From NCBI RefSeq assembly GCF_014267175.1, contig NZ_JACMTR010000002.1, forward strand, positions 4,923,501 to 4,987,500: a stretch of 64,000 bases of DNA. The letters run 5' to 3'. The position numbers were made by a program, and so were the translations under genes. Below are positions 57,074-64,000 of this stretch, piece after piece (position 1 is the first letter of the stretch; each line of letters begins with the position of its first letter). A model generated the notes under the pieces. It did no database searches and had not been told where the DNA came from. It saw nothing but the letters and a program-made list of their open reading frames with translations. Origin of the DNA: Pseudonocardia sp. C8 (lineage in GTDB: Bacteria; Actinomycetota; Actinomycetes; Mycobacteriales; Pseudonocardiaceae).

Positions 57074-59572
57074 TTATGCGGCGCGACGAGGATCGGTTCC
57101 GGTGGACTCCGGTGCGGCTTGGTCGCGTCCCTCTTCAGCCGCGGTCGATAGCGGCTGGGTGTGGCGGGCGGCGGCTTGGCGCACCATGCGCGCTCGGCCG
57201 CGGATCGCCGGGGGCAACGGCTGCGTGGCCAGGGTGAACGGCTGGGTTTCCTCGCCGTTGACCACGAGCCGCGTAGCGGCGTGGAAGGCGCCGAGGTGGG
57301 CAAGATCGTGCTCGCTGACCCGAGGTGCGGTGTGGCGGGCCAGTTCGCGGGCATCCTCGGGGCTGGCGTTGAAGAAGATCTTCGACCGGGCGTTGGTCGA
57401 GATGCCCTCCTTCAAGTCCTTGCCGAGCTGGCCGAGATGCTGGTGGGCCAGCGTCATGGACAGCCGGTAGCCACGTGCTTCGGCGAGCATGTCCTCCATG
57501 GCATACGGCAAGTTCAAGAAGTTGTGTGCCTCATCCACGTACAGCGACGCGTCGAGTCGTTCGCGCTCCGGCACTGCGGCGCGAGCAGTGGCCGCCTGCC
57601 AGACCCGAGCCACGATCAGCGACCCGAGCAACCGGGTGGTGTCCTCGCCCAAGCTCCCCTTGGGGATGCGCACGAAGCACAGCCCACCGTCCAGCGCCGC
57701 CGAAAGGTCCACTGTGGACTCTCCAGCCGAGACGGCCTTGACCACGAACGACCGCAAGAGGAACGCGCGCAACTTGTTCAGCAGCGGTGCGGTCGCCTGT
57801 GCCCGCGCGGCGTCGCTCAGCTGCTCGTACCAGTCCCAGAAGCCACGCAGGGTCGCATCGTTCTCGACCGTCTGACGGTGACGTTCGCGGGTGGCCGCAT
57901 CGGTGAGCAGCTGCGGCAACGCGGAGAGCTTCGGGGTGTCCGATGCGGCCCGCAGGGTCAGGCATGCGGCGCGCAGGATGTCCTCAGTGCGCGGCCCCCA
58001 TGCGGAGGAGAACACCCGTGAGAACACGCTGACTAGGTTGTCGACGGCCGCCTCTTTCGGCCCTTCCAGCGGGTTCAGGCACGGGGTCGTGCCGGGTGTG
58101 TCGGCGTCGAAGAGCACCACGCGCTCGGCGGCCTGTTCGGGCAGGCGCTTGAGCACATCGGTGATCAAGTCGCCCTTGGGGTCGATGACGACCGCGCCGC
58201 GCCGGTGCTCGGCGTCGGCGAGGATCATCCGCGCCAAGATCGTCGACTTGCCCGACCCGGTGGCGCCCAGTACGTGCAGGTGGTGGCGGGCATCGCTGAC
58301 CTGCAGCCCAACGGGGCGGGCGTGCCCGGTGTCGGAGACGCCGACTGGGCGGACCAGCTCGCCCTCCGTGGGGGTGTTCGGCGGGGGCGGCACGGCCTTG
58401 GCGCCCGCCCGGCTCAGCCCCGGCAGGGCCTCGTCAATGGGCAGGTGGCAGATGCCGGCCAGTTCTGGCACGGACAGCAAGTCCCCATGGCGCAGCCGCC
58501 GCCGGGCCAATGTCTCTTCGGGGTCGCGCAGCCGCTGGCGGCGATAGTGGTTGTGCTCGGTGAACCCGGAAAACGCGCTGGCGATCGCGTGGGCGCGGCC
58601 CCGGATCTGCTCCCGCACGCGTGCGACCTGGTCCGGCGGCGTCTGTGCCGGCACGCTGGTGGCCACCGCGTAGCGGATCACGGTCTCCCATTGGCTACCG
58701 CGCTGTTTGGCCACGATGGCGCGGTTCTGTCCCTGGTACTCCAGCGAGGTTTGCGGGTCCAGCTTCGGCTGACCGCCTGTCCCCGCGGAAGGTTTCGGTG
58801 TCGCACCGGGGGTGATCAGGTCCAGCAGCCGGCCGACCAGGCGCGTCGAGCGACCGGCGTGCAGGTGACGGGCGGCGCGCCGGGCCTGCTTGACGCGCCG
58901 CCCGGTCACCGGACGCGCCAACACCTGGACGCACGCCTGCTCGTGAATACCGAGTCCGGTGGGCGCGCCCAGCAGCGCACGGATGGGGTCGGCATCGAAA
59001 TCGCTGCGGATGGGCAGCGCCTCGGAGCGCGCCAGCCGCAACACACCCCCGGTGGCCACCTGCCGACGGCCCTCGTCAGCCTCCACCGCTAGCGGCGGGC
59101 CGGCCTGCTCGGTGCGGGTGTGCGCGCCCGGCCACGCTGCCTCGACCGCGCGCTCGACCATCCCCGGTGGCACGGTTCCCGGCACCCAAAGCCGGATCTG
59201 CACGCCGTCGTGGCCGAACACGTACTCCCACGCCAGATGCGGCTGACCACCCACCAGGCGAGCCCACATCGGGCGCAGCAATCCGACGAGGTTCGACCAT
59301 GCTGCTTCAGCACCGTCGGGGTCCACGGTCGGTGGCGTCAGAATCGTGACCACGCGAGCTTGGTCGTGCAACCGGTCCTGGCACCGGTCGTTCCACCAGC
59401 GCCGCAGGCTGATCAGGCCGCTGATCGCGGTGAGCGCGACCGGGCCGACGATGGGTCCCCACACCTGTATCCACGACCAGACAGCGTTCAGGACTGCCCG
59501 GATCGCGCCCCAGGGATCAGTGAGCAGCCCGCCCAGCGGGCTGTCCACAATGGATGATTGCAGCAGAATCAC
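57074..59572 (-). CDS. TraG/VirD4-like type IV coupling ATPase
   Basis: 832 aa. Transmembrane segment(s) near the N-terminus (VWGPIVGPVALTAISGLISL), then an N-terminal domain unique to actinobacterial proteins, then the ATPase core: HHLHVLGATGSGKSTILARMILADAE (Walker A at ~455), AVVIDPKGDLI (switch), SLYVDEAHNFL (Walker B), and ARSKIFFNASPEDARELARHTAP (a family tail). Combines DUF87/TraG-type ATPase and TraM-recognition-like stretches. It couples DNA substrate to the transfer channel. GTG 59572 with AGGAGG upstream is chosen over longer starts. Ends before a strong terminator. Confidence 0.9.
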   Translation of the reverse strand: MILLQSSIVDSPLGGLLTDPWGAIRAVLNAVWSWIQVWGPIVGPVALTAISGLISLRRWWNDRCQDRLHDQARVVTILTPPTVDPDGAEAAWSNLVGLLRPMWARLVGGQPHLAWEYVFGHDGVQIRLWVPGTVPPGMVERAVEAAWPGAHTRTEQAGPPLAVEADEGRRQVATGGVLRLARSEALPIRSDFDADPIRALLGAPTGLGIHEQACVQVLARPVTGRRVKQARRAARHLHAGRSTRLVGRLLDLITPGATPKPSAGTGGQPKLDPQTSLEYQGQNRAIVAKQRGSQWETVIRYAVATSVPAQTPPDQVARVREQIRGRAHAIASAFSGFTEHNHYRRQRLRDPEETLARRRLRHGDLLSVPELAGICHLPIDEALPGLSRAGAKAVPPPPNTPTEGELVRPVGVSDTGHARPVGLQVSDARHHLHVLGATGSGKSTILARMILADAEHRRGAVVIDPKGDLITDVLKRLPEQAAERVVLFDADTPGTTPCLNPLEGPKEAAVDNLVSVFSRVFSSAWGPRTEDILRAACLTLRAASDTPKLSALPQLLTDAATRERHRQTVENDATLRGFWDWYEQLSDAARAQATAPLLNKLRAFLLRSFVVKAVSAGESTVDLSAALDGGLCFVRIPKGSLGEDTTRLLGSLIVARVWQAATARAAVPERERLDASLYVDEAHNFLNLPYAMEDMLAEARGYRLSMTLAHQHLGQLGKDLKEGISTNARSKIFFNASPEDARELARHTAPRVSEHDLAHLGAFHAATRLVVNGEETQPFTLATQPLPPAIRGRARMVRQAAARHTQPLSTAAEEGRDQAAPESTGTDPRRAA

Positions 59573-59613
59573 AGGAATAAACCTCCTGAACTGGTCACAA
59601 GTGCCTGACGGGA

Positions 59614-60435
59614 CTACGCGGCCTGTCGGCGATCGGTGCGGTCTCGGCGGCGAGCGGAGGGTGCGCTGGTGATCGCGCGAACGGCAGCGGCACCCCGGCG
59701 GGTATGGCGCTCCGCGTCGACTTCGGCCTGCCACTCGGAGAAGCGGCGGCCGTCCAGCCGCCGCAGGAAATGCGGGATGCGGTTCGCGGGCACGCCCACC
59801 AAGCGCGGCCCCAGCACGGCCAGCAGATCCGAGGCTTCCTGCGAGGACCAGCCGGCCGCGGCGATGGCCTCCTCGTCCGGGAACACGTCGGCGACCCGGT
59901 CAGTCTGCGGGTCGATCACGTGATCCTGGGTGCCGCCGTAGCTATAGACCCACAACAGGTTTTCGGGCGGGTCCGGTTCCACGAGTCGGCGGAACCGGTC
60001 GATTTCCTTGGTGTAGCAGTAGAAGTTCACCTCTGGCCGGTCTCGCATGATGCGCAACCAGCGGGTTGTGTAGTCGTCGCTGAAGAAGTCGCCGCTGTCG
60101 TGAACCCTGATCCAGCGACCAACGAACTTGGGTGCGGCGAGTTCGGCGAGCATGGCCTGCTGCCAGCCGTCCGGGTCGTCAAGCACGAATTGCAGGTTGG
60201 AGTGGTGCTTGGCGCGCACGGCCGGCCACAGGTAGGTGCCGTGCCGCGCGTAGCAAACCTGACGACAGATGCCGGCCGAGGGGCAGGTGTTGTAGGTGCG
60301 CCCGTCGGGCAATCTTCCGGCCCACGCGGGCAAGGTCCAGTTGTAGACGCCGATCTGCTTCATCTCGCGGTTCTGGGTGAGCAGGCGTCGCGGGCGCGCG
60401 GGTAGCGTCCCGGATTCGGGTGTGGACGAAGACAT
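59614..60435 (-). CDS. Gp88-like protein (mycobacteriophage gene product 88 family)
   Basis: 273 aa. CPSAGICRQVCYARHGTYLWPAVRAKHHSNLQF is the hallmark of Gp88-like proteins (C-x5-C-x3-C-Y-A-x-x-G), followed by FVGRWIRVHDSGDFFSDDYTTRWLRIM, YCYTKEIDRF and PENLLWVYSYGG. The three cysteines could bind an iron-sulfur cluster or metal, as in radical SAM-like phage proteins, but no chemistry is established. Basic C-terminus. ATG 60435. Sits between the coupling ATPase and VirB4-like genes, an odd place for a phage-type protein. Confidence 0.82.
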   Translation of the reverse strand: MSSSTPESGTLPARPRRLLTQNREMKQIGVYNWTLPAWAGRLPDGRTYNTCPSAGICRQVCYARHGTYLWPAVRAKHHSNLQFVLDDPDGWQQAMLAELAAPKFVGRWIRVHDSGDFFSDDYTTRWLRIMRDRPEVNFYCYTKEIDRFRRLVEPDPPENLLWVYSYGGTQDHVIDPQTDRVADVFPDEEAIAAAGWSSQEASDLLAVLGPRLVGVPANRIPHFLRRLDGRRFSEWQAEVDAERHTRRGAAAVRAITSAPSARRRDRTDRRQAA

Positions 60436-60544
60436 AGGTGTACCCCCGTGAAATGGGATGCGAAGTTGCGATAAGGCGCGCAAGGCACGACGAGTGCCAG
60501 GTCAGCCGCGCGTCGACACAGCTGGCGGACGAGGCGCCGGCTGA

Positions 60545-60934
60545 TCAGGCCGGCCCGTCGGGGCCTGGCTCTGCGTCGTCCGGGTGTTCGGTCGAGGTCG
60601 AGCGGCCGGGGCGCTGCTCGCGGCGGCGGTAATGATCCAGATTGATGATCTTGGTGGTGACGCCGTCGGGGTGGACCGTGACGAGCTGGGCGTACTCGGC
60701 GCCGCGGCGGCGGCGTACATGCCTGGCGCACGCACGGATCAGGCCGCGTGCGCCGACGAACGCCAGGGTGCCCAGGTAGGCACCGCAGAACGTCACAACA
60801 GCGCAGGCGAGCCAAATCACTGCCACCAGCCCGAAAGTCAGCGCCAAGGCGGGCAGCACATCGTGCAGAAACGTGTGCCAGCTGGTGGGGTCTGAGCTAT
60901 GTTGAGCAATGGCGATTGAGGTGGACACTGGCAT
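60545..60934 (-). CDS. Small membrane protein of the transfer operon
   Basis: 129 aa. ATG 60934 follows AGGAGGGAGGA. One long hydrophobic region (VLPALALTFGLVAVIWLACAVVTFCGAYLGTLAFVGARG, residues ~27-65, likely two helices), then a basic stretch (ARHVRRRRGAEYAQLVTV) and a short C-terminal tail. It lies 16 bases downstream of the VirB4-like gene. It could be a VirB3-, VirB6- or coupling-type accessory component, but similarity is not recognisable by eye. Inner-membrane location inferred. Confidence 0.62.
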   Translation of the reverse strand: MPVSTSIAIAQHSSDPTSWHTFLHDVLPALALTFGLVAVIWLACAVVTFCGAYLGTLAFVGARGLIRACARHVRRRRGAEYAQLVTVHPDGVTTKIINLDHYRRREQRPGRSTSTEHPDDAEPGPDGPA

Positions 60935-60950
60935 TCCTCCCTCCTGATGG

Positions 60951-62786
60951 TCACTCGTCGAGAACGAGGTCATGGCCGACGCCGGAGTCGTATTCCTCGT
61001 CGTCGGCGGGTTCGTCGTTCATGGCGGCGAGTTCGGCCGGATCAGTGGTAATCAGCTGGTGCTCGGCGTCGGAGGCAATGGCCTGCATGGCTACCCTCTG
61101 AGTCCCGGTAGACAAGAGCCCCTGTCCCGTGCCCGCCGAGAGCAAGAACTGTCGCTCTCCTTCGGACAGGGCGAAGGTGCGCACGATGTCGTCGATCGCC
61201 TGCGGCGCCTGCCTGAGCAGAATCTGGGTGGCCGCGTTGCTGATGATCGCTTTGCCTAGATCGGAGCCGAGTACGTCGCCCACGTCCTGGGTAGCCACCG
61301 TCAAGCCACACCAGTGTTTGCGGGCGGACTTGGCCATGCGCCACAGGAATTCCGCACCGGCCTGCTGCTGCATCAGCAGCCATGCCTCGTCGACCACGCA
61401 CAGCCTCGGCCGGCGCGTGCTGGGATTGGAGATCCGGCGCCAGACCGCATCCAGGGTCAACAGCGTGCCGGCCGGCTTCAGCTCATCCGGGAGATTCCGC
61501 AGGCTGAACACGAGCAGATGCCCTTCGGGCGGGGTCGTCGTCGGCCCGTCGAACAAGCCGGAGAACGCGCCGTGGGTGAACGGGTGCAGCCGGCTGGCGA
61601 GATCCCGGGAGGTCTCGTCGTCGGACTGGCCCAGCACCGACCGGAGGTCGGCCAGCAGCGGCGCCTGCCGTGTCCAGGTGCGAGCGTCCTCGGTGATGCC
61701 CGCAGCCCGGTAGGTCGGCGTGACCGCTTGATCCAGTACCGCCCGCTCGTTCGCACTCAACGCCTGTCCGAAAAGGACAGCAAGGAGAGTGTGAATGAAC
61801 AGCGAACGGCGGGTGAGCGCATCGGATGGGGCCGAGCGGCGCCCATCAGGCCGGGTGTGGATCGGCAAGTCCAGGGGGTTGAGCCGCACACCCTCGCTGC
61901 CGAGCGGAAAATACGTACCGCCGACGGCCCCGGCGAGGCGGGCGTACTCGTCCTCGGGGTCGAGGATCGCGATCTCGGTGCCGTGGTACAGGCTCCGGAT
62001 CGCTTCGAGCTTGACCAAATAGCTCTTACCGGCCCCGCTGCGGCCGAGGATCACGGAGTTGAAGTTCTCGCAACTGAACCGGTCCCAGTGCACCAAGCCC
62101 TGGCTGCCGAGGTTCCAGCCGTAGAGCACGCCGCGGGCGGCTGATGCCGAGGTCGGGTCCGGCGGCGGCAGATCAGGGCTGGTGAACGGGAAGGCTGCCG
62201 AGAGGGCGGCGGTATCGAACGAACGGGTCATCCGGATCTGGTCCAGGCCCGTCGGCAACGCCGTGACCCAACCCTGCAAGCTCCGGTACGTGGTGGGCTT
62301 TGCGTCCATGAGCAGGCTCGCGGTCAGCGCCCGTAGTGCGCTGACCTCCTCGACGAGTTCGTGCTCCGAGTTCGCGTGGACGGTGAGATACAGGCCGACC
62401 CGGAACAAACGACCCTCGCCGCGGGCGAGCCGGTCAGATAAGTCCTGGGCGTCCTCGGTGGCCGCCTCGACCTGCGGGTCGGCTAGCCGCCCGTGCGCGG
62501 CGGTGTGCCGCCGACCGGACTCCAGGCGCCCCAGCTGCTTCTTCAGCCGCTCGGCGGCCACCTGCGGGTCGATCGGTTCGATGTGCAGCGACACGTCCAG
62601 CCGGGCCGGATGGGTCAACAGGGGTTGCAGCCAACCCGCGTGGACCTCTCTGGGGTAGCCCGCGACGGCGAAGCTGGCGACCCATTCGTCCCCGATTTGC
62701 AGGTGACGCGGGTGAACCTCGACGGCGTCGGGGGCGAAGGCAGCCGAGGTCGCCGGGGAGGTGCGGCGGCGGTTCCGGGTGAACAT
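60951..62786 (-). CDS. VirB4-like conjugation ATPase
   Basis: 611 aa. N-terminal region with a GYPREVHAGWLQPLLTHP stretch found in VirB4/TraE-like proteins; then the ATPase domain: NSVILGRSGAGKSYLVKLEAIRSLYHG (Walker A near ~250), IAILDPEDEYARLAGAVGGTYFPLG, and LCVVDEAWLLMQQ (Walker B), followed by KSARKHWCGLTVATQDVGD. The arrangement and length are as in Gram-positive VirB4 (about 600-650 aa). It energises the mating channel. ATG 62786 overlaps the PrgI-like stop by TGATG. Acidic C-terminus. Confidence 0.92.
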   Translation of the reverse strand: MFTRNRRRTSPATSAAFAPDAVEVHPRHLQIGDEWVASFAVAGYPREVHAGWLQPLLTHPARLDVSLHIEPIDPQVAAERLKKQLGRLESGRRHTAAHGRLADPQVEAATEDAQDLSDRLARGEGRLFRVGLYLTVHANSEHELVEEVSALRALTASLLMDAKPTTYRSLQGWVTALPTGLDQIRMTRSFDTAALSAAFPFTSPDLPPPDPTSASAARGVLYGWNLGSQGLVHWDRFSCENFNSVILGRSGAGKSYLVKLEAIRSLYHGTEIAILDPEDEYARLAGAVGGTYFPLGSEGVRLNPLDLPIHTRPDGRRSAPSDALTRRSLFIHTLLAVLFGQALSANERAVLDQAVTPTYRAAGITEDARTWTRQAPLLADLRSVLGQSDDETSRDLASRLHPFTHGAFSGLFDGPTTTPPEGHLLVFSLRNLPDELKPAGTLLTLDAVWRRISNPSTRRPRLCVVDEAWLLMQQQAGAEFLWRMAKSARKHWCGLTVATQDVGDVLGSDLGKAIISNAATQILLRQAPQAIDDIVRTFALSEGERQFLLSAGTGQGLLSTGTQRVAMQAIASDAEHQLITTDPAELAAMNDEPADDEEYDSGVGHDLVLDE

Positions 62787-63841
62787 CACAGATGGTCCTC
62801 CTCGTCGGGGTCCCAGCCCGCTCCGGCCGGGGTGGTGATCACCTCGTCGGCGCCAGCCATCTCCGGCGAGGGCGGCAGCGGACTGTCCGGGTTCGTGGCG
62901 GCTGACAGCACAGCGGTGGCCTGCGCAGCATCGAGCGGAGTGACCTCGATGCCGGCCGCAGACAACAGCTCGCTGGCCTCGTGCATGCGCCGCAGCAACC
63001 GGGAGGTCGCCGCCCGACGCGCCCCATCCGTGGGCTCGACCTCCTCCTCGCCGCCCCCGCGGCGTCGACGCAGTCGGCCGCGGCGGGTCAACGAGTCCGC
63101 CGGCGCGCTGCGCACGGGCTCACGGATCACCAGCAGGATCTGCCGGCGCAGCAGCTCGGCTTGCTGGCCCAGCTGGGCGAGGTAGTCGGCGTGATCGAGC
63201 GCGGCGGTCTCCAACGCCGGGTGCGGCAAGCTGGCTGCGCGCTCGCGTAGCTGCCCGATCTGCTCGGAGAGATCCAGGCGCTGGGCGCGCACCAGGATTT
63301 GCACGGGTGCGGACAGGCTGTGCAGGTAGCGTCCCAATGCGGCGGTCAACGCTTCCTGCTCGGCCGGGGTCCGCAGCGAAAAGTTCACCGTCGAACAACC
63401 GGCGAGCAAGGCGAGCCCGTCTGAGCCGAGATCGACCACTCCGGCCTCGCTGACCCCGGTGGCCGGCAACTCCAACGCGCCAGCCACCGGCTCGTCAGTC
63501 TCTTCGGCGACGCCGGACAGCCACTCCGGGACCGTTGCTGGCGCATGCCCGGCAGCAACCCGCCGCTGGGGCTGGAGCCGTTGCTGGAGTGCGGCCAGCA
63601 GCAACCGGTCCAGCGTTACGCCGTCGCGGCGCACCACCACCAGCGCGCCCACGGCCACCCCGAGAGGGACCGCGACGATCAGGTAGGCCACCACCGGGAG
63701 GAACGCCCGGGTGGCCACCCACCCGCCGTAGAGCAGCAGACCGGTCACGGCCATGACCGCCACCTGCCGGGCGGTGAAGCCCGCGAGGATGGTGTCCTCC
63801 CGGTCCACGTCTGCTGGGATGCGCACGCTGTACTGGCTCAC
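62786..63841 (-). CDS. PrgI/SCO6880-like membrane protein of the T4SS
   Basis: 351 aa. PrgI-type N-terminus: MSQYSVRIPADVDREDTILAGFTARQVAVMAVTGLLLYGGWVATRAFLPVVAYLIVAVPLGVAVGALVVVRRDGVTLDRLLLAAL, with two transmembrane helices in the VirB3-like region. The C-terminal 200 residues are cytoplasmic and resemble the N-terminal domain of VirB4 partners (NFSLRTPAEQEALTAALGRYLHSL). Probably a two-domain protein linking VirB3-type and VirB4-type functions, as in actinobacterial SCO6880-like proteins. GTG 63841 overlaps the preceding stop (GTGA). Confidence 0.82.
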   Translation of the reverse strand: MSQYSVRIPADVDREDTILAGFTARQVAVMAVTGLLLYGGWVATRAFLPVVAYLIVAVPLGVAVGALVVVRRDGVTLDRLLLAALQQRLQPQRRVAAGHAPATVPEWLSGVAEETDEPVAGALELPATGVSEAGVVDLGSDGLALLAGCSTVNFSLRTPAEQEALTAALGRYLHSLSAPVQILVRAQRLDLSEQIGQLRERAASLPHPALETAALDHADYLAQLGQQAELLRRQILLVIREPVRSAPADSLTRRGRLRRRRGGGEEEVEPTDGARRAATSRLLRRMHEASELLSAAGIEVTPLDAAQATAVLSAATNPDSPLPPSPEMAGADEVITTPAGAGWDPDEEDHL

Positions 63842-64000
63842 GTCGACTCACCTCCTTCGCGGCGGGTGCTCGGGCGGGGTGGGGAGACCTTCGGCAGGTC
63901 CAGCGGCAGCGCTTGCTGGCGTGGCTGCGCACTGCGGTTCGGGCGCGGCGGTGCGGGCGCCTGCGCACTGGGCCGGGTCGGCTTGCGTGTGCGCTGCACA
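63838..64000 (-). CDS. C-terminal end of an upstream transfer gene (partial)
   Basis: The minus strand is open from the window end to TGA at 63838-63840. The visible 53 residues are Pro/Arg/Gln-rich and basic, APAPPRPNRSAQPRQQALPLDLPKVSPPRPS, ending GGEST. Such tails occur in the VirB6/TrbL-like membrane proteins that often precede PrgI-like genes, but the rest is outside the window, so identity is unknown. The stop overlaps the next start by GTGA, so it is in the transfer operon. Confidence 0.6.
   Translation of the reverse strand, partial: VQRTRKPTRPSAQAPAPPRPNRSAQPRQQALPLDLPKVSPPRPSTRREGGEST

Noticed and set aside
1..64000. tRNA, rRNA or CRISPR arrays
   Set aside because: No cloverleaf, ribosomal or regularly spaced 25-40 base repeat was found on reading; the only short tandem repeats are the 11- and 12-bp arrays.

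Overview
The window is high-GC actinomycete DNA. The gene style points to Pseudonocardiales (a Saccharopolyspora/Amycolatopsis-like host): a DUF397 protein paired with an XRE/DUF5753 regulator, several XRE-TPR regulators, SCO-type conjugation genes and an actinobacterial Tad locus. That lineage is an inference. No rRNA, tRNA, CRISPR array, integrase, relaxase or replication initiator was recognised.

Region 1 (0.3-12.2 kb) is accessory DNA. It holds two MFS exporters, a DUF397/XRE pair with a palindromic operator, a run of small unknown genes with a frameshifted member, a P-loop kinase, a 5-formyltetrahydrofolate cyclo-ligase-like protein, an aminoglycoside-phosphotransferase-fold kinase and two XRE-TPR regulators, one broken by an in-frame TAG.

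Region 2 (12.3-31.6 kb) is the most unusual part. A tightly overlapping plus-strand operon begins at queC and continues with a reverse-transcriptase-like protein lacking a canonical catalytic motif, a small formylglycine-generating-enzyme-fold protein, a YaaA/DUF6884-like protein, a GT2 glycosyltransferase, a radical SAM enzyme, a phosphoribosyltransferase, a GT4 glycosyltransferase, a 5'-3' exonuclease-like protein, a PIG-L deacetylase, a DegT aminotransferase, a Gfo/Idh oxidoreductase, a methyltransferase, a frameshifted RapZ-C-like gene, a HicA-like protein and two small unknowns. Its penultimate gene is split by an IS5-family and an IS481-family element stacked at one CTAG site. queD and queE lie in a second block at 30.5-31.6 kb. 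Both blocks are divergent from an XRE-TPR regulator, and both intergenic regions carry the same architecture: four 11-bp units, then a GGTTGACTGCCA box at an identical distance. This argues that preQ0 synthesis (QueD, QueE, QueC) and the downstream enzymes are co-regulated. I infer a preQ0-derived, probably aminosugar-decorated metabolite or nucleic-acid modification; the product is unknown.

Region 3 (31.9-44.0 kb) has a Nudix-like gene and a Tad pilus locus: a reverse-oriented prepilin peptidase, a lipoprotein, a PKD-like exported protein, SAF/CpaB-like, TadZ-like, TadA, TadB, TadC, a Flp-like pilin, three TadE/G-type pseudopilins and a large LysM-BTAD membrane protein.

Region 4 (44.1-64 kb) is the backbone of a conjugative element (ICE or plasmid): an HxlR-like regulator, a 12-bp iteron array, a beta-clamp paralogue, conserved unknowns separated by strong hairpins, a candidate structured RNA, a methyltransferase-like protein without its catalytic motif, two HNH proteins, then a minus-strand transfer operon (partial upstream gene, PrgI-like, VirB4-like ATPase, small membrane protein, Gp88-like, TraG/VirD4-like coupling ATPase, Replic_Relax-like, transglycosylase-NlpC/P60). 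The window stops inside that operon, so element boundaries are not visible.
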